This document shows, in pieces, positions 9,938 through 20,191 of a stretch of 64,000 nt of DNA. Made by a program: the position numbers and the translations under genes. How positions within the stretch are numbered: the stretch's first letter is position 1; every line of letters starts with the position of its first letter. Source of the DNA: Heyndrickxia oleronia (GTDB lineage Bacteria; Bacillota; Bacilli; Bacillales; Bacillaceae_C). Location: the NCBI RefSeq assembly GCF_017809215.1, contig NZ_CP065424.1:1768001-1832000 (forward strand), given 5' to 3'. The notes below the pieces were generated by a model that saw only the letters and a program-made list of their open reading frames with translations, was not told the origin of the DNA and ran no database searches.

Positions 9938-10217
9938 AAATAAAATAAAAATATTCGCATATAACCAATGATAAAGAATAGTAGTTAAGAAACACATGAA
10001 AAGAGAGGAAATGTCCAAGGCTGAAAGCATTTCTACATGCTGACTTAATGAATGAACACTTTGTAGGTTTTGCCCTGAAAGAGGTTTTTCTAGTAGGGGT
10101 AAACGTCTAGCAGGCGTTAACTGTGTTAAGTGGAAGCATTTGCTTCAATTAGGGTGGCACCACGGGAATAAAACTCTCGTCCCTTGTTTTTTAAACAAGG
10201 GACTGAGGGTTTTTTTA
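9938..10217 (+). promoter_or_regulatory. T-box riboswitch leader of hisS-aspS
   Basis: This tRNA-sensing leader is recognised by the GA-rich AGAGAGGAA block at 10002, the T-box sequence AGGGTGGCACCACGGG (10151-10166), and a terminator CCCTTGTTT/AAACAAGGG (10181-10201) with a T-run. When uncharged tRNA bridges specifier loop and antiterminator, transcription should continue into hisS-aspS. The candidate specifier region is GAACAC (10054-10059), offering CAC (His) or AAC (Asn). The antiterminator bulge reads UGGC. Confidence 0.88.
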
Positions 10218-10289
10218 TTTATATGAATCAATTTTATATTTTTACTGCTGAGTAAAGTCTCAGTCCTTGGACATGAAGGAGGTTTAATA

Positions 10290-11561
10290 ATGGCTATACA
10301 AATTCCACGAGGAACCCAGGATATTTTACCTGGAGAGGTAGAAAAGTGGCAGTTTATTGAGGCTGCTGCAAGGGATCTATGCAAAAAATATCAATATAAA
10401 GAAATAAGAACCCCGATATTTGAACATACAGAGCTATTTCAAAAGGGAGTAGGCGATACGACTGATATCGTTCAAAAGGAAATGTACTCGTTTGATGATC
10501 GTGGAGGAAGAAGTTTAACCCTACGTCCTGAAGGTACGGCATCAGTGGTCCGTTCCTATACCGAAAATAAAATGTTTGGAAATCCTAGTCAGCCTGTAAA
10601 GCTATTTTATAATGGTCCAATGTTTCGCTATGAAAGACCACAGGCTGGACGATTTCGCCAATTTGTTCAATTTGGAGTAGAGGCATTAGGTAGCCAGGAT
10701 CCTGCGATAGATGCAGAGGTAATTTCTTTGGCAATGGAATTATATAGTCGTCTTGGATTAAAACATTTGAAATTAGTCATAAACAGTTTAGGTGATAAAG
10801 ACAGCAGAATTGCTCATAGGAATGCACTTATCAATCATTTTAAACCAAGCATTGGGGAGTTTTGTTCAGACTGCCAAAATCGACTAGAAAAGAACCCTCT
10901 AAGAATACTCGATTGTAAAAAGGATAGAGACCATGAATTAATGAAATCTGCTCCATCAATTCTTGATTATTTAAACTCTGAATCGAAAGAATACTTTGAT
11001 CAAGTATTAGTGTATTTACAGGAATTAGGGATTGAGTACGAGGTTGACCCTACCCTTGTTAGGGGACTAGATTACTATAACCATACAGCATTTGAGATTA
11101 TGAGTAATGCTGAGGGGTTTGGAGCTATAACAACACTATGTGGTGGTGGTCGATATAATGGACTAGTCCAAGAAATGGGTGGACCTGAAACACCAGGAAT
11201 TGGATTCGCTTTAAGCATTGAGCGATTACTAGCAGCTTTAACCGTGGAGGGAATCACACTCCCGTTTGAAGATGAAATTGATTGTTATATAGTTGCGCTA
11301 GGAAATGAAGCAAAACATAAAGCAATGATCATGCTACAACAGTTAAGAAAAGAAGGATTTTCAGCGGAAAAAGATTACCTCGACCGTAAAATGAAAGCAC
11401 AATTTAAAGCAGCAGACCGTATGAAATCCAAGTATGTAGCTATTTTAGGTGAGGATGAACTAGAAAAAGGAATCACTAATTTGAAAAATATGGAAACGGG
11501 TGAACAGGTCGAGATTTCACTTGTTGATTTTATTAATGAATTTAAAAGGATCTGTAAGTAG
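10290..11561 (+). CDS. hisS: Histidyl-tRNA synthetase
   Basis: HisRS is the class II synthetase that charges tRNA-His. The 423-residue product begins with the class II N-terminal stretch [12 protein letters not shown]. It has motif 2 [15 protein letters not shown], the histidine-specific [14 protein letters not shown] and motif 3 [14 protein letters not shown]-terminal anticodon-binding domain follows. It starts at ATG 10290 after GAAGGAGG. The stop is 13 bases before aspS, forming one operon under the T-box. Confidence 0.98.
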   Translation: MAIQIPRGTQDILPGEVEKWQFIEAAARDLCKKYQYKEIRTPIFEHTELFQKGVGDTTDIVQKEMYSFDDRGGRSLTLRPEGTASVVRSYTENKMFGNPSQPVKLFYNGPMFRYERPQAGRFRQFVQFGVEALGSQDPAIDAEVISLAMELYSRLGLKHLKLVINSLGDKDSRIAHRNALINHFKPSIGEFCSDCQNRLEKNPLRILDCKKDRDHELMKSAPSILDYLNSESKEYFDQVLVYLQELGIEYEVDPTLVRGLDYYNHTAFEIMSNAEGFGAITTLCGGGRYNGLVQEMGGPETPGIGFALSIERLLAALTVEGITLPFEDEIDCYIVALGNEAKHKAMIMLQQLRKEGFSAEKDYLDRKMKAQFKAADRMKSKYVAILGEDELEKGITNLKNMETGEQVEISLVDFINEFKRICK

Positions 11562-11574
11562 GGGGCTAAGAAAG

Positions 11575-13344
11575 ATGTTTGGACGTACTTATTATTGTGG
11601 AGAAGTTACAGAACAGCATATAGGTGAAACAGTTATATTAAAAGGATGGGTACAAAAGAGAAGGGATTTAGGGGGATTAATTTTTATCGATCTTCGTGAC
11701 CGTTCAGGAATTGTACAAATAGTTTTCAACCCTGATTTTTCTTCAGAAGCTTTAGCAATTGCAAATAAAATTCGTTCAGAGTATGTATTAGATGTTAAAG
11801 GAACGGTAGTTGCAAGGGATGAATCTACAGTCAATGAAAAATTAAAGACTGGAAAAATTGAAATCAAAGTAGAAGAAGTGACAATTATTAATGAAGCGAA
11901 AACCCCACCATTTATGATTGAGGATCAGACAGATGTGGCAGAAGATCTTCGCTTGAAATATCGTTACCTTGATTTACGTAGACCGGTTATGTTCGAAACT
12001 TTTAAAATGCGTCATGATGTTACGAAATCATTTCGTCGTTTCCTTGATGACGAAGGGTTTTTAGATGTTGAAACACCAATTTTAACGAAGAGTACTCCAG
12101 AAGGAGCACGTGATTATTTAGTTCCTAGTCGTGTACATCCTGGGGAATTTTATGCACTACCTCAATCTCCACAAATATTTAAACAATTATTAATGGTTTC
12201 TGGATTTGATAAATACTATCAAATTGCTCGTTGTTTCCGTGATGAAGATTTACGTGCTGACCGTCAGCCAGAGTTCACACAAATTGATATTGAAACAAGC
12301 TTCTATAGTCAAGAAGATATCATGGATATGACGGAAAGAATGATGTCTCGCTTAATGAAGGAAGTAAAAGGTATGGATCTTCCTACTCCATTACCAAGAC
12401 TGACATATGATGAAGCAATGAGCAGATTCGGATCCGATAAACCAGATACGAGATTTGCAATGGAACTCATAAACGTTTCTGAACTTGTAAAAGATTCTGG
12501 ATTTAAAGTTTTTGCAGCTGCAGTAGCTAATGGGGGGCAGGTAAAAGCCATTAATGTGAAGGGTGCAGCTAGTCAATATTCTCGAAAGGATATTGATCAT
12601 TTAACAGAGTTTGTTTCTCGCTATGGTGCGAAAGGATTAGCTTGGTTAAAAGTGGAAGAAGAAGGTTTGAAAGGACCAATCTCTAAATTCTTCTCTCCTG
12701 AAGAACAAGAGCAAATGAGTACTATTTTAGAAGCTGTTACAGGAGATTTATTATTATTTGTGGCAGATAAGAAATCTGTTGTCGCTGATGCATTAGGTGC
12801 ACTTCGTTTAAAATTAGGAAAAGAGCTTGGGTTAATTGATGAATCTAAATTTAATTTTCTCTGGGTAACAGATTGGCCATTATTCGAGTATGACGAAGAA
12901 GAAGGTCGATATTATGCAGCTCATCATCCGTTTACAATGCCAGCACGTGAGGATATAGAAAAATTAGAAACAGATCCGGTGAATGTTAAAGCACAGGCAT
13001 ATGATTTGGTTTTAAATGGTTATGAATTAGGTGGTGGCTCATTACGTATTTTCGAAAGAGACATCCAAGAAAAAATGTTCAAATGCCTTGGTTTCACTGA
13101 GGAGCAAGCTAGAGAACAATTTGGATTTCTTCTTGAAGCTTTCGATTACGGCACGCCACCACATGGAGGAATTGCTTTAGGTTTAGATCGAATTGTTATG
13201 TTATTAGCTGGACGTACCAATTTACGTGATACTATTGCATTTCCTAAAACGGCAAGTGCAAGCTGTTTATTAACTGAAGCACCAGGAACGGTAAGTGAAC
13301 AGCAGTTACAAGATTTACATTTAGCATTAAATGTTAAAGAATAA
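11575..13344 (+). CDS. aspS: Aspartyl-tRNA synthetase
   Basis: This bacterial-type class IIb synthetase has 589 residues. It has an N-terminal OB-fold anticodon domain ([27 protein letters not shown]), motif 2 [19 protein letters not shown], the bacterial GAD insertion domain in the middle and motif 3 [15 protein letters not shown]. Whether it is discriminating or also charges tRNA-Asn cannot be decided here, which matters for the T-box. ATG 11575 after AGTAGGGGGC is chosen over the upstream in-frame ATG at 11500 inside hisS. Confidence 0.97.
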   Translation: MFGRTYYCGEVTEQHIGETVILKGWVQKRRDLGGLIFIDLRDRSGIVQIVFNPDFSSEALAIANKIRSEYVLDVKGTVVARDESTVNEKLKTGKIEIKVEEVTIINEAKTPPFMIEDQTDVAEDLRLKYRYLDLRRPVMFETFKMRHDVTKSFRRFLDDEGFLDVETPILTKSTPEGARDYLVPSRVHPGEFYALPQSPQIFKQLLMVSGFDKYYQIARCFRDEDLRADRQPEFTQIDIETSFYSQEDIMDMTERMMSRLMKEVKGMDLPTPLPRLTYDEAMSRFGSDKPDTRFAMELINVSELVKDSGFKVFAAAVANGGQVKAINVKGAASQYSRKDIDHLTEFVSRYGAKGLAWLKVEEEGLKGPISKFFSPEEQEQMSTILEAVTGDLLLFVADKKSVVADALGALRLKLGKELGLIDESKFNFLWVTDWPLFEYDEEEGRYYAAHHPFTMPAREDIEKLETDPVNVKAQAYDLVLNGYELGGGSLRIFERDIQEKMFKCLGFTEEQAREQFGFLLEAFDYGTPPHGGIALGLDRIVMLLAGRTNLRDTIAFPKTASASCLLTEAPGTVSEQQLQDLHLALNVKE

Positions 13345-13397
13345 TTATGCAATGAATGATTGTCAAAATTCGTAACATTTTTCTGACTATAGTATGA

Positions 13398-13426
13398 TTG
13401 AAAAATGAATTTTACTATGGTAAGAT
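13398..13426 (+). promoter_or_regulatory. Promoter of 6S RNA
   Basis: TTGAAA (13398-13403) and TAAGAT (13421-13426) are spaced by 17 bases. They place the start of transcription close to the predicted 5' end of the RNA. Confidence 0.7.
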
Positions 13427-13437
13427 TTTAATCAATA

Positions 13438-13610
13438 AGATAAGTCCTGATGTGTACGTTCCATGTACCTATTCGTTTTGACCGAACATATTAACAATGG
13501 GAGTTTGGAGTTTTCATGTGGCATACATGCCTTATTGATAAGGACGTATAAAGCTGGAACAGAACACCCACCTGCTTTTAGAGCGGGTTCAAAACATTAG
13601 GATTTTACGA
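13438..13610 (+). ncRNA. bsrA: 6S RNA (6S-1/BsrA type)
   Basis: 6S RNA binds the housekeeping RNA polymerase holoenzyme by mimicking an open promoter. The 5' end AAGTCCTGATG (from 13442) pairs with ATTAGGATTTTA (13596-13607) to close a long rod about 170 nt long with an internal bulge, as expected of this family. The location between aspS and tcdA (yrvM) is the position of bsrA in B. subtilis. The exact ends are estimates, and the precursor may run to the terminator at 13649. Confidence 0.85.
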
Positions 13611-13648
13611 CGGCATGATTGGGGCTTATCTCTCATATTAACCATTCA

Positions 13649-13672
13649 ACCCTCTACAGATAGAGGGTTTTG
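13649..13672 (+). terminator. Terminator downstream of 6S RNA
   Basis: ACCCTCT/AGAGGGT hairpin with TTTTG tail. Confidence 0.8.
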
Positions 13673-13817
13673 TTATTGTTTAGCTTTGAGGCTTTTAGTT
13701 TCTAGTAGATTGATTTTATCTTAGGATTTGTTTATTCTTAATCAAGGAAATAAAAAAGCAAGGGGATATCTATCCCATTTTGCGATTAAGACAAAGTAGA
13801 ATTTTGGAGATGATATT

Positions 13818-14582
13818 GTGCTTCATCAGTTTTCGAGAAATGAATTAGCAATTGGAGTAGAAGGAATTGAAAAAATTAAAAATAGTACTGTAGCGGTACT
13901 TGGTGTTGGCGGTGTAGGATCATTTGCTGCTGAGGCCTTAGCAAGATCAGGTGTTGGTAAATTAGTGTTAGTGGATAAAGATGATGTAGATATAACGAAT
14001 ATCAATCGTCAGTTGCCTGCTTTATTATCAACAGTCGGCCAATCTAAAGCGGATTTAATGAAAGAAAGAATTAAAGATATAAATCCTGAATGTGAAGTAA
14101 TTGCTCTGAAAATGTTTTATACTGAAGAAACCTATGAGGAATTTTTTAGTCATCAATTAGACTATGTTGTTGATGCTTCAGATACTATTGCTTATAAGAT
14201 TCATTTAATAAAAGAATGTTTAAATAGAAATATAAATATTATTTCAAGTATGGGTGCTGCAAATAAAATGGATCCAACCAGATTACAAATTGCGGACATC
14301 TTTAAAACACATACCGATCCTATTGCAAAAGTTATCCGTACAAGACTTAGAAAAGACGGAATTCGTAAAGGCATTCCTGTAGTCTTCTCCGATGAAAGTC
14401 CAATTGTTATTCGTGAAGATATTAGAAAGGTTGTTGGTAATGACGATGCAGAAATAAGAAAAGCTAAAATGCCTCCGTCCTCAAATGCCTTTGTTCCATC
14501 AACCGCAGGATTATTTATGGCAAGTTATGTCATTCGGGATATTGTCAAGGATATTCCAATAAAAAGAGTAAAAGATCGATAA
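13818..14582 (+). CDS. tcdA: tRNA threonylcarbamoyladenosine dehydratase
   Basis: This E1-like enzyme (YrvM/CsdL family) uses ATP to cyclise t6A37 of tRNA to ct6A. The 254-residue ThiF/MoeB fold shows the nucleotide loop VLGVGGVGSFAAEALARSG, VDKDDVDITNINRQ, and the Asp-rich segment DYVVDASDT. The GTG at 13818 follows TTTTGGAGATG. It is followed by its own terminator. Confidence 0.93.
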   Translation: MLHQFSRNELAIGVEGIEKIKNSTVAVLGVGGVGSFAAEALARSGVGKLVLVDKDDVDITNINRQLPALLSTVGQSKADLMKERIKDINPECEVIALKMFYTEETYEEFFSHQLDYVVDASDTIAYKIHLIKECLNRNINIISSMGAANKMDPTRLQIADIFKTHTDPIAKVIRTRLRKDGIRKGIPVVFSDESPIVIREDIRKVVGNDDAEIRKAKMPPSSNAFVPSTAGLFMASYVIRDIVKDIPIKRVKDR

Positions 14583-14609
14583 AAGTCGTCCTTTAGGGCG
14601 ACTTTTTTT
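14581..14609 (+). terminator. Terminator of tcdA
   Basis: AAAAGTCG-TCC/GGG-CGACTTTT stem with a seven-T run, starting at the stop codon. Confidence 0.85.
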
Positions 14610-14654
14610 ATTTGGAATAAAAAAACATTAGCTAGAAAAAATAGTAAATTTATA

Positions 14655-14700
14655 TTGACATGTATGTATGTGTTAGTGTACTATTTTTGTAGTACACTAA
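14655..14700 (+). promoter_or_regulatory. Promoter and palindromic operator of the yhc-type operon
   Basis: TTGACA (14655-14660) and TACTAT (14679-14684) are 18 bases apart. A perfect 11-bp inverted repeat, TTAGTGTACTA (14673-14683) and TAGTACACTAA (14690-14700), with a 6-base centre covers the -10 region. An AGTGTA...TACACT arrangement is, from memory, what B. subtilis YtrA-type GntR repressors bind. The GntR protein encoded in this operon is therefore the likely ligand, giving autoregulation. Confidence 0.85.
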
Positions 14701-14724
14701 TACAGTGTGATTTGGAGGTACATA

Positions 14725-15498
14725 ATGAATTCGTTAGTTGGTTTGGTAAAGAAAGATTTAATGATTTCACGATTTTTATTTATCGTCTGGTTTGCAATCA
14801 ATATTTTATTTATGATTGGCTCATTTTTTTTGTCTAAATACATGCATGAACCTATGGTGCCAATAGGTATATTCATCATGCTATTGGTGCTCAATACTAT
14901 GTTAATTCCTGTTTTAGTATCTGCTTCTTTGAGAGTGGAAGGGAAAACTCAGTTATGGTTATATAATCCACAAAGCAGTACAAAATTGCTGCTATCAAAA
15001 ATTATCACAGCCGTCAGCTATCAAGTAATCTCATTGATACTATTATTCGTTTATGGCTATATTGTTTTTAAATTTTCTATTTCTTCTACTATTAAATTGG
15101 ATTCTATACTAATAAATGAATCATTTTCTGTTTCTATTTTTCTTATGGCTTTTGGTTTATATCTAACATTCTGGATTATGTTTTATTGGGCGATCTATCA
15201 TTCATTAGGTAAATTTCCGAGGATTAGAAGGGTTCGTTGGTTAGTAATTGTAGTAATTTTTATTGTGTTATCAATTATGGAGGATCTAATCTTAAAAATC
15301 GACGCTTTTTCCAATCTATTAGATAAATGGCATTTTTCTATTGGCTTAAACCCTTCTTTTCAGTATAAAAACGCAACGTGGAATTTCACATTTGCAAATA
15401 CAGATGTACCACTAATTCCTATTTTGATTTATATCTTCATTTCGCTCATCTTATTCGTTATCACCAGCTGGCTATTGGATAAGAAGGTTGAGGTGTAG
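14725..15498 (+). CDS. yhcE: Membrane protein of ABC transporter operon (YhcE-like)
   Basis: This 257-residue integral membrane protein has about six hydrophobic segments (for example LFIVWFAINILFMIGSFFL and IPILIYIFISLILFVIT). It has no recognisable catalytic motif and resembles the first gene of the B. subtilis yhcEFGHI cluster in size and position. It probably serves as a permease-type subunit. ATG 14725 after TTGGAGGT is preferred to the GTG at 14707, which precedes that ribosome binding site. Confidence 0.7.
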   Translation: MNSLVGLVKKDLMISRFLFIVWFAINILFMIGSFFLSKYMHEPMVPIGIFIMLLVLNTMLIPVLVSASLRVEGKTQLWLYNPQSSTKLLLSKIITAVSYQVISLILLFVYGYIVFKFSISSTIKLDSILINESFSVSIFLMAFGLYLTFWIMFYWAIYHSLGKFPRIRRVRWLVIVVIFIVLSIMEDLILKIDAFSNLLDKWHFSIGLNPSFQYKNATWNFTFANTDVPLIPILIYIFISLILFVITSWLLDKKVEV

Positions 15499-15503
15499 AC
15501 AGT

Positions 15504-15881
15504 ATGACAGAAGAATTTCTTGCAACGAAGCCGATCTATTTGCAAATTGTTGAACGGATATGTCAGAAAATTATACGTGAAGAATTAAAATCAGGAGAAA
15601 AATTACCATCCGTTCGTGAAATGGCTATTCAATCTGGAGTGAATCCAAATACGATTCAACGAACATATGGGGAGTTGGAAAGAATGGATATTGTGGAATC
15701 AAGAAGAGGACAAGGTACATTTGTTACTGAAAATATAGATGTGCTTAAGCAACTAAAAGATCAAATGAAAACGGAAATTGTCGAGACCTATGTTAAAAGT
15801 ATGCAGGAACTTGGTTTTACTAAAGGAGAGATGTTAGAAGGGCTTGAGCATTATTTAGGGTGGGATAAAGATGACAATTGA
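15504..15881 (+). CDS. yhcF: GntR/YtrA-subfamily transcriptional regulator
   Basis: The 125-residue protein consists of a winged helix-turn-helix, with [38 protein letters not shown] (recognition helix) and the wing RRGQGTFV. Only a short helical C-terminal tail of about 45 residues follows, as in the YtrA subfamily, which lacks a large effector domain. It lies 5 bases after the membrane-protein gene, and its end overlaps the ATPase gene by 11 bases. The likely target is the palindrome in the operon's promoter. Confidence 0.88.
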   Translation: MTEEFLATKPIYLQIVERICQKIIREELKSGEKLPSVREMAIQSGVNPNTIQRTYGELERMDIVESRRGQGTFVTENIDVLKQLKDQMKTEIVETYVKSMQELGFTKGEMLEGLEHYLGWDKDDN

Positions 15882-16593
15882 ACTGAAGAATGTTACTAAA
15901 AAATATGGAAAAGAATTTTCTTTGAAAAATACGAGTATGACATTTGAAAAAGGAAAAATTTATGGTCTACTTGGTCCAAATGGAAGTGGTAAATCGACTA
16001 CATTAAAAATGATTGGCGGTTTAGTCTATCCTAACAGTGGAGAAATTTTGGTTAATGGAAAAAAGGTAACTAGAAAAATATCGCAAACTGTCGCCTATTT
16101 AACTGAATCAGATATGTTTTATGATCCATTCACAGTTAAAGATATGATTCAATTTTATCAGTCCCAATTCAGCGATTTTAATATGGATAAAGCATTACTT
16201 CTTTTAACAGAATTAAAATTAGATCGTTCAAAAAAAATCAAACAGTTATCGAAAGGTAATCGTGGAAGATTAAAACTCGTCTTAGCTCTTGCAAGAAAAA
16301 CATCTGTACTGTTACTAGATGAACCATTTTCTGGATTAGATCCGATGGTTAGAGATTCAATCGTAAAAAGTTTATTATCCTATATCGATTTTGGAGAACA
16401 AACTGTTATCATGGCAACACATGAAATTAATGAAATTGAACCATTATTAGATGAAGTTGTTGCTATTTATAATGGGAAGATTCTCGGTCATAAAAATGTG
16501 GAAGATTTAAGAGAAAAAGAAGGTTTGTCTGTCTTAAAATGGTTTAAACAAGAAATGGAGTATATTGACACGAAAGGGAGAGAGGAAAAATGA
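15871..16593 (+). CDS. yhcG: ABC transporter ATP-binding protein (YhcG-like)
   Basis: This 240-residue ABC ATPase has Walker [10 protein letters not shown], Walker [13 protein letters not shown] and switch His in MATHEINE. The signature motif is degenerate, [10 protein letters not shown] instead of LSGGQ. This is typical of the YtrB/YhcG group, which pairs with a partner ATPase carrying a better signature. Its start lies within the regulator gene and its end overlaps the next ATPase by 4 bases, implying coupled translation and a heterodimeric transporter. Confidence 0.88.
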   Translation: MTIELKNVTKKYGKEFSLKNTSMTFEKGKIYGLLGPNGSGKSTTLKMIGGLVYPNSGEILVNGKKVTRKISQTVAYLTESDMFYDPFTVKDMIQFYQSQFSDFNMDKALLLLTELKLDRSKKIKQLSKGNRGRLKLVLALARKTSVLLLDEPFSGLDPMVRDSIVKSLLSYIDFGEQTVIMATHEINEIEPLLDEVVAIYNGKILGHKNVEDLREKEGLSVLKWFKQEMEYIDTKGREEK

Positions 16594-17513
16594 AACCAGT
16601 TGTTGAACTGAAAAATGTCACGAAAGTGATTAAAGGAAAAAAAATTATAGATAATTTAACTTTTAATATACAGGAGGGTGAAGTATTCGGATTTTTGGGT
16701 CCAAACGGTGCCGGTAAAACGACTACTATCCGAATGATAGTTGGTTTAATGAAAATTTCTTCTGGTGATATATTGGTTTGTGGAAAAAATGTAAAAAGCG
16801 AATATGAAGATGCATTGAGAAATGTTGGCGGGATTGTTGAAAATCCAGAAATGTATAAATTTCTTACGGGATATCAGAACTTAATGCAATATGCAAGGAT
16901 GATTAAAGGGATTACAAAGGAAAAAATAAATGAGGTCATTGAATTGGTCGGTCTGGAAGATCGTATACACGAGAAGGTTAAAACGTATTCCCTAGGGATG
17001 AGACAACGTCTAGGCTTAGCACAAAGTTTATTGCATGAACCTAAAGTAATGATTTTAGACGAACCAACTAATGGGTTAGATCCCGCAGGAATTCGTGAAA
17101 TTCGTGACCATTTAAGGAAACTAACTAAACAAAAAGGAATGGCTGTTATTGTATCTAGCCATCTTCTATCTGAAATGGAAATGATGTGTGACCGAATTGC
17201 GATTATACAAAAAGGAAAATTAATTGATGTACAAAAGGTTCATGATTTTGTTTATGAGGATGATAAACAAAAGTACTTTATCGAAGTAGAGTTAACTGAT
17301 AATGCCAAGGAATCTTTGAAAACTTTACAAGAATATTCAATTAAACAAGTAGAGACTGGAATTGAAGTGGAAATTGAAAAAAATCAAGTCCCTGAATTCA
17401 TTCAGTCTTTAATTCAGGCAGGAATTCGGATTTATGAAGTAAAGCCGATGTCAAAATCATTAGAAGATCGCTTTTTAGAGATCACGTCAAAGGAGGAGAA
17501 AGTACATGCTTAA
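16590..17513 (+). CDS. yhcH: ABC transporter ATP-binding protein (BcrA/YhcH-like)
   Basis: This 307-residue ABC ATPase is of the bacitracin-exporter type: Walker [11 protein letters not shown], signature [13 protein letters not shown], Walker [14 protein letters not shown], and H-switch [12 protein letters not shown]. An extra C-terminal domain of about 90 residues is typical of BcrA-like proteins. ATG 16590 lies 14 bases after AGGGAGAGG. Together with the neighbouring ATPase and permeases it forms a probable drug/antibiotic or lipid exporter. The substrate is unknown. Confidence 0.9.
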   Translation: MKPVVELKNVTKVIKGKKIIDNLTFNIQEGEVFGFLGPNGAGKTTTIRMIVGLMKISSGDILVCGKNVKSEYEDALRNVGGIVENPEMYKFLTGYQNLMQYARMIKGITKEKINEVIELVGLEDRIHEKVKTYSLGMRQRLGLAQSLLHEPKVMILDEPTNGLDPAGIREIRDHLRKLTKQKGMAVIVSSHLLSEMEMMCDRIAIIQKGKLIDVQKVHDFVYEDDKQKYFIEVELTDNAKESLKTLQEYSIKQVETGIEVEIEKNQVPEFIQSLIQAGIRIYEVKPMSKSLEDRFLEITSKEEKVHA

Positions 17514-18459
17514 ACTGGTTTATAATGAATGGATTAAAATATTTAAACGTGTAGGCACTTATGTAATGATCGCATTAGTTCTAATTGGTGTGATTGGAAA
17601 TGGTGCTCTGACCAAATACTATGAATCTAAAGTACAGCAACCATCTAACAAGGAATGGAGAGCAGGTATTACCCAGCAAATTAAAGCTGATGAACAAAAT
17701 TTAAAGGATCTCCCAAAATCAGAAGATAAAATGAAAAAATATTATGAACAGAAGATTGAAATCAATCAATATCGTTTAGATCATAATATTCCTCCTTCAG
17801 ATCAATCCAATGGTTACACTTTTATAAGTGATAATACCATGCTCATTTCATTTGTTGGTTTATTTACCATCATTATTGCCGCGGGAATTGTTGCTAGTGA
17901 ATTTGGTTGGGGGACGATAAAATTACTATTAATTCGTCCGATTAATAGATGGAAAATATTATTATCAAAATATATTACGGTCCTATTATTTGGTATTCTA
18001 TTACTTGCCATCCTATTTGCTTCTTCTGGAATCCTAGGATTTATCTTATTTGGAAACGAAGGAGATCATATTCACCTTGCATTTTCAAATGGCCATGTCG
18101 TCGAGCAAAATATGATCTTGTATTTGATGAAAACATATTTACTTTCTTCATTAGATGTAATCATGCTAACAACGATGGCCTTTATGATTTCAGCTGTATT
18201 TAGAAATAGCTCATTAGCCATTGGAATATCAATTTTCTTATTACTAATGGGGGGAAATGTTACCGCACTTATCGCAATGAAATATGAATGGGCTAAGTAT
18301 ATCCTGTTTGCTAATACAAATTTAATGCAATATTTTGATGGGACACCATTAGTATCAGGAATGACTCTTGGGTTTTCCATCATTATGTTACTTATATATT
18401 TTATTATTTTTATGCTACTCGCTTTTGGTATTTTTACTAAGAGGGATGTCGCAGCATAA
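17506..18459 (+). CDS. yhcI: ABC-2 type permease (YhcI-like)
   Basis: This 317-residue membrane protein has one N-terminal transmembrane helix, a charged extracytoplasmic segment (about residues 40-105) and then five hydrophobic helices. That is the ABC-2 permease pattern. The stretch IVASEFGWGTIKLLLIRPINR is the conserved coupling region seen in BcrB/NatB-like permeases. It overlaps the upstream ATPase by 8 bases and ends the operon before a strong terminator. Confidence 0.87.
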   Translation: MLKLVYNEWIKIFKRVGTYVMIALVLIGVIGNGALTKYYESKVQQPSNKEWRAGITQQIKADEQNLKDLPKSEDKMKKYYEQKIEINQYRLDHNIPPSDQSNGYTFISDNTMLISFVGLFTIIIAAGIVASEFGWGTIKLLLIRPINRWKILLSKYITVLLFGILLLAILFASSGILGFILFGNEGDHIHLAFSNGHVVEQNMILYLMKTYLLSSLDVIMLTTMAFMISAVFRNSSLAIGISIFLLLMGGNVTALIAMKYEWAKYILFANTNLMQYFDGTPLVSGMTLGFSIIMLLIYFIIFMLLAFGIFTKRDVAA

Positions 18460-18465
18460 AGGGAT

Positions 18466-18495
18466 AAAGGGATGGACGATCCATCCCTTTTTTTG
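18466..18495 (+). terminator. Terminator of the ABC transporter operon
   Basis: AAGGGATGG/CCATCCCTT hairpin followed by seven T residues. Confidence 0.9.
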
Positions 18496-18574
18496 TTTTA
18501 GAGTTTTTCGGTTTTCAATAAAAAACGTTTAAAGATATAATGATGGATAGATATATCATTGGAGGTTTTTGATC

Positions 18575-19855
18575 GTGTATGGTGAACCACTTGCGTTTAG
18601 AATGCGTCCGACGACGATTGATGAAGTTGTTGGCCAAAAAGAAATTATCGGAAAACATACAAGCTTATATAAAATGATAAAAAATGGATTTGTCCCTTCT
18701 ATGCTATTATATGGTGAACCAGGAATTGGAAAGACGTCCATTGCTTATGCGATAGCGGGGACAACAGAAATTCCATTTGTTGCACTTAATGCAACTACTG
18801 CAGGTAAGAAGGATGTAGAGGCAGTCGTAGATGAGACAAGATTAACCGGAAAATTAATATTATTTCTCGATGAGATTCATCGTTTTAATAAGGCACAGCA
18901 GGATTATTTATTACCACATGTGGAAAATGGAACAATAATCTTGATAGGAGCAACAACAGAAAACCCTTTTCATGATGTAAATCCTGCGATTCGTAGTAGA
19001 TGTGGACAAATTAAGCAATTATCAAGACTAACAGAGGATGATATTCAAGAGCTTCTTAATCGTGCGATCCATGATAAACAAAAGGGATTAGGAGAGCTTG
19101 CCATCCAAATTACAAATGAACAAATACAAAAAATTGCAAGAGGATCTGGGGGAGATGCAAGAAAATCGTTAACTTTGTTAGAATCTATCGTTTATTCATC
19201 AAATAAAGAGAATGATACGTATATTATTCAAGATGAAATCATTGATGATTTAATAGGGAAAATTGGAGTTTATGGTGATAAAAAAGGTTCCAATTTTTAT
19301 AATTTGTTGTCAAGTCTTCAAAAAAGTATACGTGGAAGTGATGTAGATGCAGCCCTTTACTATCTTGCACATTTATTAGAGTCAGGTGATCTGGTTGCAG
19401 TGAATCGGAGACTATTAGTTATAGCTTTTGAAGATATAGGTTTAGCAAACCCATCAGTTGGTACAAATGTATTATCCGCTATTACAGCTAGCGAGCGATT
19501 AGGCCTTCCAGAAGCAAGAATACCTCTATCTGTTGCAGTAGTGGAAATGTGTCTTTCATCAAAATCAAACTCCGCCTATAAAGCACTGGATAAAGCCATT
19601 TCAGATATTCGAGCAGGAAAAGTTGGTGAGATACCAAAACATTTACGTGATGGACATTATGCTGGTGCAAAAGTTCTTGGTCATGTTGGCTATAAATATC
19701 CCCATGATTATCCCATCGGCACTTTTGGTGGATGGGTAAAGCAAGAATATCTTCCAAGTAGTCTTGAAGGCACGAAGTATTATGAACCGATTGAAGCAGG
19801 AGAAGAAAAGAGGTTGGCAGCTATTTACCGAAAACTAGAAGAATTTAAGAAATAA
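18575..19855 (+). CDS. rarA: Replication-associated recombination ATPase RarA (MgsA)
   Basis: This AAA+ clamp-loader-like ATPase works at stalled forks. The 426-residue product shows Walker A GEPGIGKTS, Walker B LFLDEIHRFNKAQQD, sensor 1 LIGATTENP and the arginine finger region IRSRC. The MgsA C-terminal tetramerisation domain includes RIPLSVAVVEMCLSSKSNSA. The GTG at 18575, 9 bases after GGAGG, fits better than the TTG at 18569. The neighbourhood tcdA...rarA-cymR is that of B. subtilis yrvM-yrvN-cymR, with the ABC operon inserted. Confidence 0.95.
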   Translation: MYGEPLAFRMRPTTIDEVVGQKEIIGKHTSLYKMIKNGFVPSMLLYGEPGIGKTSIAYAIAGTTEIPFVALNATTAGKKDVEAVVDETRLTGKLILFLDEIHRFNKAQQDYLLPHVENGTIILIGATTENPFHDVNPAIRSRCGQIKQLSRLTEDDIQELLNRAIHDKQKGLGELAIQITNEQIQKIARGSGGDARKSLTLLESIVYSSNKENDTYIIQDEIIDDLIGKIGVYGDKKGSNFYNLLSSLQKSIRGSDVDAALYYLAHLLESGDLVAVNRRLLVIAFEDIGLANPSVGTNVLSAITASERLGLPEARIPLSVAVVEMCLSSKSNSAYKALDKAISDIRAGKVGEIPKHLRDGHYAGAKVLGHVGYKYPHDYPIGTFGGWVKQEYLPSSLEGTKYYEPIEAGEEKRLAAIYRKLEEFKK

Positions 19856-19897
19856 TCCCTATAAGCTTACTGAATATATTTATGTATTTAATTATGC

Positions 19898-20191
19898 TAT
19901 AATGGCAAAAGCTTATTATTTTATATTGGGAATATAGGGACAAACGTACTGTTTCTATTTATCAATGGATGGAAGTATTGAATAATTAAAAAGAAATTAA
20001 CTTTAATTAGTTGGATTTCTCATTGAATTAGTTTTATGTAAATAGATCAATTGGTTTAGTAGTAATGGTGTTAATGACAAGTAATTTTGTTCTAGTATTG
20101 CACGCAGAACAATTTATTTAGAAGGAAGCTAGTGAGCATTATGCATCTAAGTCTGACAATTGGCTCATGGTCCATTATTGTCGGATTTTTT
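19898..20191 (+). promoter_or_regulatory. Possible leader transcript with terminator upstream of cymR
   Basis: An extended -10 box TGCTATAAT (TATAAT at 19898-19903) starts the rarA-cymR gap. A terminator-like hairpin TCTGACAAT/ATTGTCGGA with a six-T tail is at 20152-20186. No known riboswitch motif (T-box, S-box) is visible. An 18-codon ORF (20141-20197, hydrophobic: MHLSLTIGSWSIIVGFFV) overlaps the hairpin. Its ribosome binding site is weak, so I do not call it a gene. Confidence 0.4.
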
